In this document: one piece after another, positions 49,538 to 60,200 of the stretch | How the letters are laid out: the number at the start of each line of letters is the position of its first letter | How positions within the stretch are numbered: the stretch's first letter is position 1 | Assembly: GCA_025094145.1 (NCBI GenBank) | Contig: JALLLS010000049.1 | Coordinates: 210,220 to 274,219, forward strand | Length of the DNA stretch: 64,000 nt | Direction: 5' to 3' | Source: Spinellus fusiger | Lineage: Eukaryota; Mucoromycota; Mucoromycetes; Mucorales; Phycomycetaceae | Notes under the pieces: generated by a model | What the model was told of the DNA's origin: nothing | Seen by the model: only the letters and a program-made list of their open reading frames with translations | Databases searched by the model: none | Translations under genes and position numbers: made by a program

Positions 49538-50817
49538 TAGTGTCTGGTAGAAAATATATAAAGATTTTATTTTCTGATAAGATTCATGTTTGGGGAAATA
49601 CTTATTCTTTGTAATAAAAACACACATTAAACACACAGTAGAGACTTCAAAATAGGATGAAGTATAAAAAAGGTCAACAGGATAATAAATACAGATCTAT
49701 TGGGTAGAAACCTTTAATATTTGGTGTTTCTATCCTTGGCCTCTATAACAGCCCTACATCTCCAATGTATGCTGGTAATGAGGTTATTGGTAACCTCCTT
49801 GGAAATATTCTCCCATTCTTGGACTAAGAGCCTTCAGATCCTGGAGGGTGCTTGCTGGGGCTATCTTCTTCCGAAGTGCTCTGTCCAGCTTCTCCCAAAG
49901 ATGCTCAATTGGGTTCAGGTCAGAGATGTGAGAGGGCCACCCCTCTATTGTGACTATGCCTCTCTCATCCTTTTATTTCCTGGTCTCCTTACTAGTATGA
50001 CAGCTGGCATTGTTCTATTGAAGAATATAGCCTACCACTGGATTCAGTGCCGAAAAGACGAGCTAGCTTGTGGCAATAGGCCGTTTATAAAATACAAGTG
50101 TATTTGGTACTATTGATAGACCCCTCCACTACAGCAAGTCTACCAACACCTTCACCAGAAAAGAGAACCCCACACCATCACCCAACCACCACCACCAAAC
50201 TTCATCGTCGGCTTTAAATTCTTTGGGAGCAACCCCTCCTTCTTCCTGCGCACTACTCTGGTACAGTGATTGTTTGAGATGAATTGGAACTTGGACTCAT
50301 CGGACCAGATGACTGTCTTCCATTCTTCATCTGTCCAATGAAGGTAGGTCCTAGTCCAAGTAAGCCTCGACTTCTTGTGTTTAATGTTGAGAGAAGGTTT
50401 CTTAAAAACCATGAAAGAATAAAGGCCAATCCTCTTCATCATTTCTCTAAAAGTGCTCATGCACACTTTGGTGGTCATCTATTTGCAAAGTTGATCTATT
50501 GTCTGGAATAAATCCCTTTCTAATTTACATCCAACCTCTCTCTCGTCCTTCTCTATCAGAATAGGCTTGTGCCTAAAGCCCATTCCTGCTTTGAAACAGT
50601 CAGTTTCCCTGTATCTCTTCATAATAAGGCTGACAGCAGAATTACTGATACCAAACATAGCTGCAATATCCATTTATTTGGTGCCATTTACAGTAGTATT
50701 AGACATAATAGATATAGCGGGAAAAGAAAAAATAAAGAATAAGCAAAAAATAAAGTTATTTTGAGCAAAATAAAGGTCAGAAAATGAAAAAGATTATAGA
50801 GTTTACACTGGACACTG
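49538..50817 (-). mobile_element. Tc1/mariner element with TIRs and TA duplications
   Basis: The left end reads TAGTGTCTGG at 49538. The right end is the reverse complement of CAGTGTCCAGTGTAAACTC, ending at 50817. The two ends align over about 40 bp as imperfect terminal inverted repeats. A TA dinucleotide flanks both sides (49536-49537 and 50818-50819), the expected target duplication. The 1280-bp size and the internal transposase pseudogene fit a single old Tc1/mariner insertion. Confidence 0.85.
49720..50706 (-). pseudogene. Tc1/mariner transposase pseudogene
   Basis: The minus-strand reading starts at 50706 (MSNTTVNGTK), where a TAA stop lies next. The helix-turn-helix region is still readable (MFGISNSAVSLIMKRYRETD). 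A further TAG precedes MTTKVCMSTFREMM. The first catalytic Asp is intact (VIWSDESKF) and MVWGS follows, then the frame shifts. The second catalytic position reads Asn in the NNASCH context, with a stop just before it. The last Glu is intact in DLNPIEHLWEKL. Multiple stops, a frameshift and loss of the second Asp show it is dead. Family motifs are from known Tc1 DDE transposases. Confidence 0.88.
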
Positions 50818-51157
50818 TAGTATTTCGAAACATAATACCAGGGCGAAGTGCATAGTTCTATTTAGCCATTACTATAGTAGAGAAATGGTCCAATGTACTG
50901 TATAATTACTTATTTATTTCTGGTATTAGTAATAATAATAACAGCAGCAGTGGTTTATGGAAGAACAATGACTGTATCTCAACGTTGGTTCATTTTCTCC
51001 TGCAGTACTCTTTTTTAGTCATCAGAACCTTTGAACATATTAAATTAGAAATAGTTTGGCATATAAATCGCTCTTCTCAAAAACAATTGCAGTACGGTAC
51101 TTTTATTTTACATTCCTCCTTTTCTTATTCCATTCTTCTTCTTTATGGACATATACA
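50818..51157. other. Short gap upstream of the TM-containing protein gene
   Basis: A+T-rich sequence with an AATAATAATA tract near 50932. Plausible promoter; no gene is seen. Confidence 0.4.
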
Positions 51158-51739
51158 ATGGCACCCAATACCACGGATGTCCATGCCAAGACCGACAGTA
51201 CTACTCTTGAACACACTACACAATCAAAGAAAAACAGCCTTCATGCTTCTCCAAGCCCTGTTTTCAGTGTTTTTTCTTTACAGAATTGGACAAGAAAAAA
51301 AAGAAATCCAAACACGCTCTTCTCAAAACACAGATCTACTACTGGATCAAAAGAAACCCTCTCTTCTAGGTGGAGACAGTGGAGAAACAAGTCACACCAT
51401 CGCACTGACCTATCCCTCCATACCTCCCAAACAAACACATTTGTATTTTCTATGCCCATTGCCATTTACAACTCTTTTCTTCCCCCCCGCGGAACTGCGT
51501 GTCCATTCAATAGCAAGACCCTGAAACCTTACCAGTTCAATGGCCTTCTTGCATGCACAGTTCTTTTTATTCTTGTTCTCTTTTATGCACTCTACCAATT
51601 GGGTAGGGTGGTTGGATTGTTGGAGATCCTTCTTTACGGTTTGAATGACGCCACCCGGAGTCTATTGCGTCTTTTATTTCCTCATCAACAGAGTGCATGG
51701 ATGTTACTAAAAAAGTATGCTTTATTTATGATACAATGA
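51158..51739 (+). CDS. Hypothetical single-pass membrane protein
   Basis: The ATG at 51158 (MAPNTTDVHAK) was preferred to 51056 because the residues before it are hydrophobic filler from A+T-rich DNA. It gives 193 residues. Residues 1-120 are polar, rich in Thr, Ser, His and Lys, with a KKKRNPNT-like basic stretch. A clear TM segment follows (FNGLLACTVLFILVLFYALYQL), then a second amphipathic or membrane-embedded helix (GLLEILLYGL) and a basic-hydrophobic tail. I do not recognise the family. It could be a tail-anchored organelle protein. The absence of introns and an unknown fold keep confidence modest. Confidence 0.5.
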   Translation: MAPNTTDVHAKTDSTTLEHTTQSKKNSLHASPSPVFSVFSLQNWTRKKRNPNTLFSKHRSTTGSKETLSSRWRQWRNKSHHRTDLSLHTSQTNTFVFSMPIAIYNSFLPPRGTACPFNSKTLKPYQFNGLLACTVLFILVLFYALYQLGRVVGLLEILLYGLNDATRSLLRLLFPHQQSAWMLLKKYALFMIQ

Positions 51740-52648
51740 CACTCGATGGATCTACACGATAACCATGACAACAGAGGAACAGGAAAGGGGGAGAGGATTG
51801 TCTGCTGTTGAAATTAAACTCCACTCTAGAGGGTTGATCCGAATCAGTATTTGTAATGAGAAAGGGTGATGGTGTATACATGTGTGTAGGTGTATAGTGG
51901 TGTTTCTGACAATGAGTCAATAAAGAGAGAGAGAGAAAGGAAATATAAGAAATACAAAGAATGTACTTTATCTGGTAGAATGATGGCTGTATGTATTAGT
52001 ATATTCGCTTGCTCTTGGATATTTGTTTTTGATGTATAATTTATGCAGTGTTATGCAGATCTTGGATTTATGTAGAGCCACTCCATCCATTCTCTGTCTC
52101 ACCGTATTCATCCACCGTGACTTAAATTACCAGTGTGGAATGATGGAGACCATGTCTAATAATAAATGAAATAGGACAGTGATTTTATTGATACAGTAAG
52201 CTACCCTTGGATTCAATGCATTTGCTATTGAAAGATGAGAAACATGGAAAGAGGAGGTCTATAGATTATAATATGGGTAAATGCTAACATGTAGGAATGA
52301 GACAGGGAATAAAAAGCGAGAGAATGGAATCCTGCTAAAGGGTGTTTATATGCTTCATGCTCTCTTTTCATCTCCATGCTGGTAGGTGGAGTTAGGGTGT
52401 GTCTTGCCATTGAGTTCATTCTATCTACAATTACATATCCAATGGAAGATAGGAGGAGAGTGCTCGACTGTCTATGCACAGCGGTTATGGACAAAGATGG
52501 GTGGGGGCGGGCAGTCGATAGAAATAGAGCCTGGTGTATTGTTTAATAGACGTAAATGTTGCAAGGGAGTTGTAGCGTGTGGTGCCCCTGATGAATAGAG
52601 CAGGGCAGGAAGACGTTTCTGTGGTACGATTAAACCTTGAATACCTAA
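51740..52648. other. Intergenic region
   Basis: No supported gene on either strand. The open frames (51726-51920 minus, 52225-52494 minus, 52386-52598 plus) lack motifs. Confidence 0.55.
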
Positions 52649-52922
52649 TTATACATTGAGTTTTATGCCACTAGGCTTAGGTTGATCATTACTCATCCAA
52701 GTAGCTACTGACTTGGCAGATCCAGTCATGTAGCGAGAAAGAAGTCTCATGTAGGAATGACTGCTATAACTAGAAGAAGAGAATGAGCTGTGCTGCTACC
52801 TTCATGGTGTGCATTTACCCTAATAAATTGGCAGTTCCATAAGCAATACCCATACAAAGACCAACTGTGCCTACAAAAGCACCTGGCTTTACGCTTGAGA
52901 AGTTCGCTTCGTCTTTGGTCAT
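52649..52922 (-). CDS. Small 74-aa membrane protein
   Basis: Exons on the minus strand: 52922-52819 and 52769-52649, joined by a 49-nt GT-AG intron. Phases agree and the frame ends at a TAA (52651-52649). The protein starts MTKDEANFSSVKPG, has one Gly/Ala-rich hydrophobic helix (AFVGTVGLCMGIAYGTANLLG) and a mildly basic C-terminus (RLLSRYMTGSAKSV). It resembles small inner-membrane or ER proteins in size, but no family is recognised. It would be missed by a simple ORF length cutoff. Start is 200 bp from the divergent coronin gene. Confidence 0.6.
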
Positions 52923-53121
52923 CTTGAGTTGTCTTGAGTTGGGCAGGAGAATAAAACAAAAAGGCAAAAGTAACCTCCGCTCTCTTTTTTTTATTTTCTT
53001 CCTATTCCTTTACACTTCCGTGGCGGAGTCAAAAATAGGCCTTCCAACAGGTGAGTCTTACCAAGTGGGTGCACCAGCAGTCGACCTTCCCAGGAACTAT
53101 TTTTCTAGTCAACTTCCTGTC
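52923..53121. promoter_or_regulatory. Bidirectional promoter and coronin 5' UTR intron
   Basis: This 199-bp gap separates two divergent starts. Segment 53051-53108 begins GTGAGT and ends TTTTTCTAG just before the coronin ATG, so it reads as an intron in the coronin 5' untranslated region. A pyrimidine tract (52981-53020) fits a start region. Confidence 0.5.
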
Positions 53122-56100
53122 ATGAGCAAGCGATTCCAGAATCTGAACAAGTATAGGAATTCAGTGGGGAAGTTGGCCACAAGAGAGGTAGTCCACAAGA
53201 GAAGAGTTGTTTATCAGTGACGAATTGTACTGATACCTGCTCTCTTCCTATAAGTCGTCTTATGTAGACTTGCCTCTAGGCACTTCACCCTCCAGTCACT
53301 GTGACCTTATTCAGGCAAGCCGTCAATGGATAGCCCTAAAATGGAATCATGGTAAATATATATATATAGAGAGAGAGAAAAAAAAACATATAGATGTATA
53401 TAAAAAGCGGGAGGGGGAGGAGGGGAGGGGGATGAAAGGAAAAAGGAGAGTTTTCTCCAACAATCCCCATGAAAATCAATACTAAAAAGGCACAACCCTA
53501 CCCCAGGCAGTGGATCCATGGGCTTATTATCCCTTGATAAAGTGGGGAAAGGATGTGTAAACAATGCCACTGTCTTTCATGCCCATGGTGCAGCTGTATC
53601 AGACTGGTGCTTTTCTGAATTCAATGATAGCCTACTTGCTACGGGTGGAGAAGATGGGCTTGTAATAAAATAACAAACCATTGAGCACTTTAATGAGGAT
53701 GCGATGGTTTATTTAGGTTAAATTATGGAATATTCCTGTGGACACAACTGCACCGATATGCCTTACTACCACAACAACACCCTCAAGACGTGTTGATATC
53801 GTGCGATTCCATCCAACAGCCAGTCAGGTAATCTTGGAACAAGACACACAATGTATTCAGTCAATATCTTGTTAGCTCATGACGACACTCGGCAATGATG
53901 GAAAAGAAGTGTGTTTGTGGGATATTGAGAAATCAAATATTGCATTAAAGGTCACCACTGAGAAGGAGCCCTTTCATTCCTTCTCATGGAAGTCCGATGG
54001 TACCCTTCTCGGTACTTCTGCCAAGGGGGCTGTCCAGTTGTGGGATCCGAGAGGACAAGAGACAAGAATAGAGGCAAGTCATCATAAGCTACTACAGAAT
54101 GCTTAGTGCTCTTGCCTTTATATGTAGTCTGCAAGTGGTCATGAAGGTATGAAGGGATCTCGTATTGTATGGCTTGGCAATTCGTCCATTTTATTCACAG
54201 TAGGAACGAATAAGGTAAGCATTGAGCAATTGACAGAATCCAGTAACTTGAAATTCTGCACAGTTCCGTAGCCGGGAATATGCACTTTGGGATGCTCGCC
54301 AAATGGCAGCCCCACTAAAGATCAGCCCACTCGATACCTCTTCAGGATCAACCATTCCATTGTATGACCAAGACACAGAAACAATGTACATGATAAGTCG
54401 AGGGGATGCTACTGTGAGATCATTGCAATTCTCTGATAGCATCACCACTCCCTCAGTGGAAGAGAACTTGGCATGCGGCACAAGCGTACCCGTTTATGGT
54501 GCCACATTGCTACCAAAAGCATGTTTAGATGTGATGCAAGCAGAGGTTGCAAGAGTATTGCTTGTCACTGAAAATACTGTGGTGCCCATTACCTATCAAG
54601 TCCCAAGAAAAGTAAGTAGAATCTCCCTAATCACCTACCATAAAGATAATGACCATACTCATGCGGATACTTTTATTTATTTAATATCATTTATTATCAT
54701 TTATTATCATTTATACAATAGCAATACTTGGACTTTCATAGTGATCTATTTCCAGAAACAAGAGGCTGTGGTAAGGCTTAACTAGCTTGAAGGCTGATAT
54801 CTTACCTTTCTCGTCTAGTCCCTGCTTTATCTGGATCTGAATGGCTTGCTGGCAAGAATGGCTTGGTAGCCACTGTTACGTTGGATCCTTCGAAGCATAC
54901 GAAAAAAACACAGACACAAACACAGACATCAGATGTTCATGTCAGTGCTAAACCGTCTGTACAGTCAGCACCAGTCAGCACCAGTCCTATTCCTATTCCT
55001 GAAGAGACTGTCACTAAGCCAGCCGCTCTTCAGCAAGAAAAGACAGTGAACGAACAAGTCAAACTAGAAACCCACTCGACTCCCCTTACATCCTCCTCTC
55101 CTAACATTAAAAAAGAAAACACGACTTCTGATTCCATGCAGCAAAAAAATACACCCACTGTCTCCAAAACAACAAATTACAGCTCTGTTCATGCTTCTTT
55201 TTACAAATACCTGTCTGGGAAAGTATATCATCCAAGCACCCACTTTGATGATCTTAGAGGCCTTAGTGTTGATAAGAGTGGTGATATTGACTTGATAAAG
55301 GTAGAAATACAAAAAGAAATGTACATATTCTTTGTTTGGTGAAGAAACAATATTATGTTCATACAATACCATGAAGAAGAAGAGAGTTCAGAAACCTACA
55401 AATAAATCTAAAATGCTAATGTTTATTTTATCTTGTCTCTAGACAAATACCAAGTTCATTGCTGTGCCCATCGCTGGTCCAGGAGGGCGTGTTGGTATCA
55501 TTTCATCAGATAAACCTGGAAGATTGCCTATTCATATTCCCAGTGTCCTTTGTAATTCAGAAGTAACCAACTTCCAATTTGATCCTTTTCACCAACATCT
55601 CCTTTCAACAGGTAATATCACTACACATAACGCTTGCTATTAAAAGGTGAATTAACACCTACTTCTGTACCCTTTATTTTAGTCTCTGAGGACAGTAAGA
55701 TTCGATTATGGACTATTCCTCAAGATGGCTTAGAGGAAGATCTGGGAGAACCAACTGCAGTGCTAAGCTCATCTTCAATGAATAAGATCAATTTGATGGA
55801 ATACCACCCTAATACTCAGAATATATTAATAACAGCATCCAATGACTTTGGAAAACCTACCCTTCGTATTTGGGATCTCCAAGAAAAGAAAGAAAAGATT
55901 ACATTGTCTGGCATGCATACAGATGTCATTTTCAGTGTTGGTTGGAGTCCTGAGGGTCGACAGATTGCAACTTTATCAAAAGATAAAAAGATAAGAATTT
56001 TGGATGCAAGATCTGGAGAAGTGGTGGCAGAAGGACCTGCACATGACAGCATGCGTCCTTCCAAACTCCTTTGGTTGGGTGAGAGTAACAGAATAGCAAG

Positions 56101-57082
56101 TGTTGGATTTGGCAGAGGATCCATGCGTGAAATACTACTCTTTGATACAAAAGATCTCTCTCGTCCACTGAGCAGAAACAACATTGATGTATCTCCTAGC
56201 GTAATGAACTCATACTATGATGTAGATTGTTCTGTTCTTTATGTAGCAGGAAAGGTAAAAAAAAGGAGAGGAGAGGGTGATATTTAGACATTTGGATCTT
56301 CCAAGAGTGACAAGTACATAGTATACTCATTATAAAAAAAATAGGGCGATCGTACGATTCATACATATGAGCTGGAAAACAACAGTACTTTCAAACCACT
56401 TGCCAAGATTGAAGCAAGTACCTTGCAGCAAGGCTTTGCATTTTTCCCCAAAAGACTTTGTAATGTCCATGATATTGAAATTGCAAAATTCTACCGTTTG
56501 ACACCTACCACTATTGAACTTGTGGGTGTACATGTTCCTCGAGCTCGTGTAAGTCTTTTTAACTTATCAAGGTGTGATTTCTAATAATAATAATAATAAT
56601 AAATGACATCAATAGCCTGAATATTTTCAAGATGATATTTACATTGATACACTTGACACTGAAAACCCAGCCCAAAATGCAACGAGCTGGTTTAATGGAG
56701 AAGACATGGGTCTGAAAAAAGTATCGCTTCAACCAAAAGACATGTCACCATGTAAGTTCTATTACCTACAGTTGTAAAAGAAAGAAAGAAACTCATCCAT
56801 ATATATATATATGTGTGTGTGTGTGTGTTTAGTATCTTTGGCACCCCCACCCCCACAAGTGGCCAAGTCTAAGCAGAAGTTTGAATTGGGAAAAAAGACT
56901 GTAACCGAAGAACAACAAAGACAAGAGTTAATGGATCGCATGTTTTCTTCTGCAAAAGAAATAGAGGGAAAGGATGAGCCAGAAAGAAATGATGAAGAGC
57001 AAGAAGTTGCTGATGATGAATGGGTAAGTGGCCACAGCAAATTAGAATCTTAACTTATTATTTCTTTTCTTAGGATGATTAG
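53122..57082 (+). CDS. Coronin-7 (tandem WD40 coronin), 15 exons
   Basis: Exons: 53122-53187, 53255-53351, 53507-53661, 53717-53827, 53879-54073, 54128-54214, 54264-54611, 54722-54770, 54819-55300, 55443-55611, 55683-56254, 56345-56548, 56616-56751, 56833-57023, 57074-57082. All phases agree; 956 residues. The opening MSKRFQNLNKYRNS is a coronin start. The first propeller holds DSLLATGGEDGLVKLWNIP and WDIEKS. The conserved extension TVVPITYQVPRK leads to FHSDLFPETRGC and PALSGSEWLAGKNG. A Ser/Thr/Gln-rich linker follows, then TNTKFIAVPIAGPGGRVGII, which opens the second propeller (KIRLWTIPQDGL, FSVGWSPEGRQIATL, KKIRILDARSGEV). The C-terminus is acidic and ends DDEWDD, the tail typical of Crn7/POD-1. 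These proteins link actin with Golgi/endosome trafficking. One intron (after exon 5) is GC-AG. Confidence 0.93.
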
Positions 57083-57229
57083 TAGAATAAACTCTCTGTT
57101 TTTTTGTTTTTTTGTTTTTATTAAGAATAAAATCCTTTGAAAAAATGCTATACTTTTATACTATATACTAGAAAGTATATAGTATATAGGGTAGTAACTG
57201 ACATGGATGCATCTACCCTACTATTCTGT
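57083..57229. terminator. Shared 3' region of coronin-7 and the helicase gene
   Basis: Only 147 bp separate two convergent stop codons. The strand facing coronin has TTTTTTGTTTTTTTG and AATAAAATC (57124-57133), which could serve as a poly(A) signal. A small TATATAG inverted run occurs near 57160-57190. Transcripts may overlap. Confidence 0.5.
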
Positions 57230-60200
57230 TTATGCCTCATAAGCATACTCATTATCATCTATGACTGTGACATAATCAGTCAACCATTGAGTGAATCTGT
57301 TGTTTTCTGGAACATCCTTATCTTCATTCTCATGTTGATTGAGACAAACAGTCTCTAGTGTACTTGTTGATTCATTCTTGGAGTTATTGGGTGTTTCATG
57401 GAACGCCTGTTCAAAAGCACGATAGGCATAATCTCCTGTCTTGTTCCATATTTCATCACAAGGGTCGACATCTTCTGATATCTCTGTTTGATAAACAGAA
57501 GTGGGTGTGGGTACTGTTTCTGGCTCAAGCACTTGCTGATTTGCTGAATCTTCTGCATTCTCTAGCATAGCTTCTAGAATTACTGGATCAAATTCTTGTT
57601 CCCAAAAGAGATCAATTGAGTCTTGATCTTCTTCGACGGTTCTGGAAGGCAATGAATAGGCATCGTGAATTGGTAAAGGTGTAACAGGGTCTTGTTTTTT
57701 ATCGAAATAGCAAGATGTCAAGGAGACGTCCTTACTTTCTTCTACTTTGTCTTGAAATAATTATATATTGGGTATTATTATTATTAAAAAGAATGAAAAA
57801 AGAATGAAAAAAAAATTCTTTTTTTAATAGAATACCTTGTTGAATAGAGCAATCAATGGAATGGTTGTTTGGCTGTTCATCATGACCAATAACAACTGAT
57901 TCAGCAGGAGAGGGTTTCTTTCGGTTCGTATTTTGAGAATCGAAAGCGGATTTTCTTTTTAAAGGCAAAGACGGAACCAAGGTCCTATCATCTTAACAAA
58001 AAAGTTTGAGAACATCTAACAAACAATTAGCCATCAATAATATCGTTTCGCTTGTAAATTTCATTATGTTTTAGATGTTACTTACGATTATTTTTTTTAG
58101 ATTTACAACCACGTCTATGTCTAAAATTCTCAACAAAAAGGGTTAACAAAAGTATGGAAATGCACTACAGATATTCTATAGGACTTACTGTTTTATGTGG
58201 TTATTGATTCCCCTCAAAGAACTCTACCTATTTAAAAATACCTGTACCATCCACCTCATCGTCTGTTTCTTTCCATGTAAAAATAGAAGTATCAATGCCG
58301 GAATCAGAGTCAAGATTCTCAAATATGCTAAGGTCTTCATCCTCTTGGCTATCCTAATTTCATTGAGTTTCTCAGTATTATGATAAACTTTTTTTTTCTA
58401 TTATTATTTCTTCACATGAAAACTTACTTTTGTCGGATTTAATATAGACACTGGCTCAATTGGTTTAAACATGGCTGGATCAATGTTAGGCTTGATTTCT
58501 TGAAATATATTCAATCCCACTAATATTATCAGCAAATAGACATGGGAAGCGTTAATGGGATGGGTTTTTGTAATATTTATGTTAAATTACCATAGTCTTC
58601 GCTTTGAACATGGCAAATAATTGTCATTGACTCCGATGTTACTGCTAGCTTAATCTTAAAGCTTTGTGGTTGGGCCTGTAGCTTATACAATCTAAATTTG
58701 TTTATATTTGTTAGAAAGAATCATAAAAACAAAGAGCCTACGGTATACGGCGGAAATCTAAAAGCACTGAATCATTTGTCTCTGCCCAGAACTGGGTATA
58801 GAATCCTCGTTCATATTTCTTATGTCTTATTTTTTTGTTCGTCAGTGACACATTAACATGTAAAACAATGTCCAAATCTTCTGCGGTTTCATTGCTTAAC
58901 TGGAACATATCAATTAAATTAATTAATTAGTATGTATTTATGTATGTATGTATAAAAAGTTTCATTTTATATAGTACCTGAGCCACTTTAAGAGAATACT
59001 GGGGGATATTGCTGACGGCTGTTTTTATCTTATTACATTAGTTTAGCCTACTGTTTTTCTTTTCTTTTCATATCCTATTAATCAATAAAAAATTACTTGG
59101 TTGCCAAAAGGTGGACGACGATGAAGAATCTAAAGAGAATGTTGAGTTATTATCATTGATATTAATTATTTACTATTCAATATCACAGAATTTTTTTTTA
59201 AAAAATAATAATATTACCGCTTCTATACGATATGCCTCCCACTCTTCTATATGTCTAAAAGTGGATATACCAGCCTTCATCAAGGCTTTAACTGTCTGCA
59301 GGCCTATTCCGTTGATTTGACGAAGTACATAAGGTGAATTTGACCATATTTTAGCCTGAAGACTTCTGTAGAAATCTAATGAATACTTCAACATGATTGA
59401 ATCTCTTTTATGAATAGTGCAATCAATCATGCATTTGGTGATACGACTTGCATGCTGTAATATTGGATAACTTTCCATGGAAAGTTTATGGCCAGAAGAA
59501 GACCCTTGAAGAGGAATATCACCGAGGATGCACTAAATTTGTTGGTGAAGGGACACTCAGTTTATTTTTACTAGTTCTTTTTTGTTTCTCTTGGCTCATA
59601 CATACCTGAATGATTGTAAATATCTTGTCTTGGATGCTTGACACTTTCTCCGTCAAAGGGAAACGGAAATTGGGGTCTTTTTGCAATTGATTCAAAAAAG
59701 GTTTTTCTCCAGAGTTATAGCGCATGTCCATAAACTCTTGAGCTGCACAAACAGTCCAAAGCTTTTGAGAAAGAGAATATTTTAGTGCATAATAATGAAT
59801 TGGGGCTGCTGTGAATATCCTACCACATCACGAATTGATAAACATTTTGGCATCTCTAGGATAGTAAACATTGTTTGTAGCTTGATATAGTAGCGATCCA
59901 TGGTGAGTCCATAGACTGTAGTGCCCAGATAAGAATAAGTTTTATCATTTAGAACTAATCAAACTATTACTCATCTACCTGTAGGTTTATATTTAGCTTG
60001 TTCGCCCTCTATTTGTTTTTCGATTAAACCTCTTTCTAATAGTAAATGAATATCCTTTAAACATATATCTAAGTACAAATGTAATGATTAGATTCAATAG
60101 CTCTTTCTCTTTCTCTCTACCGTTGAGTAATTTGTTTGGTGTCTGTTGAAAATATGCAGCATCTTTTAATCTGTAGTACTCTGCGTTTTTTTGAACCCGT

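Noticed and set aside
52867..53220. Plus-strand 117-codon frame upstream of coronin
   Set aside because: It spans an antisense small gene and the likely 5' UTR intron. Only its last part, from 53122, is coding (coronin exon 1).
54756..54770. A 15-nt microexon (KQEAV) in coronin-7
   Set aside because: It leaves the next exon out of phase. An earlier acceptor at 54721 gives FHSDLFPETRGC, which matches the coronin family and fits both phases.
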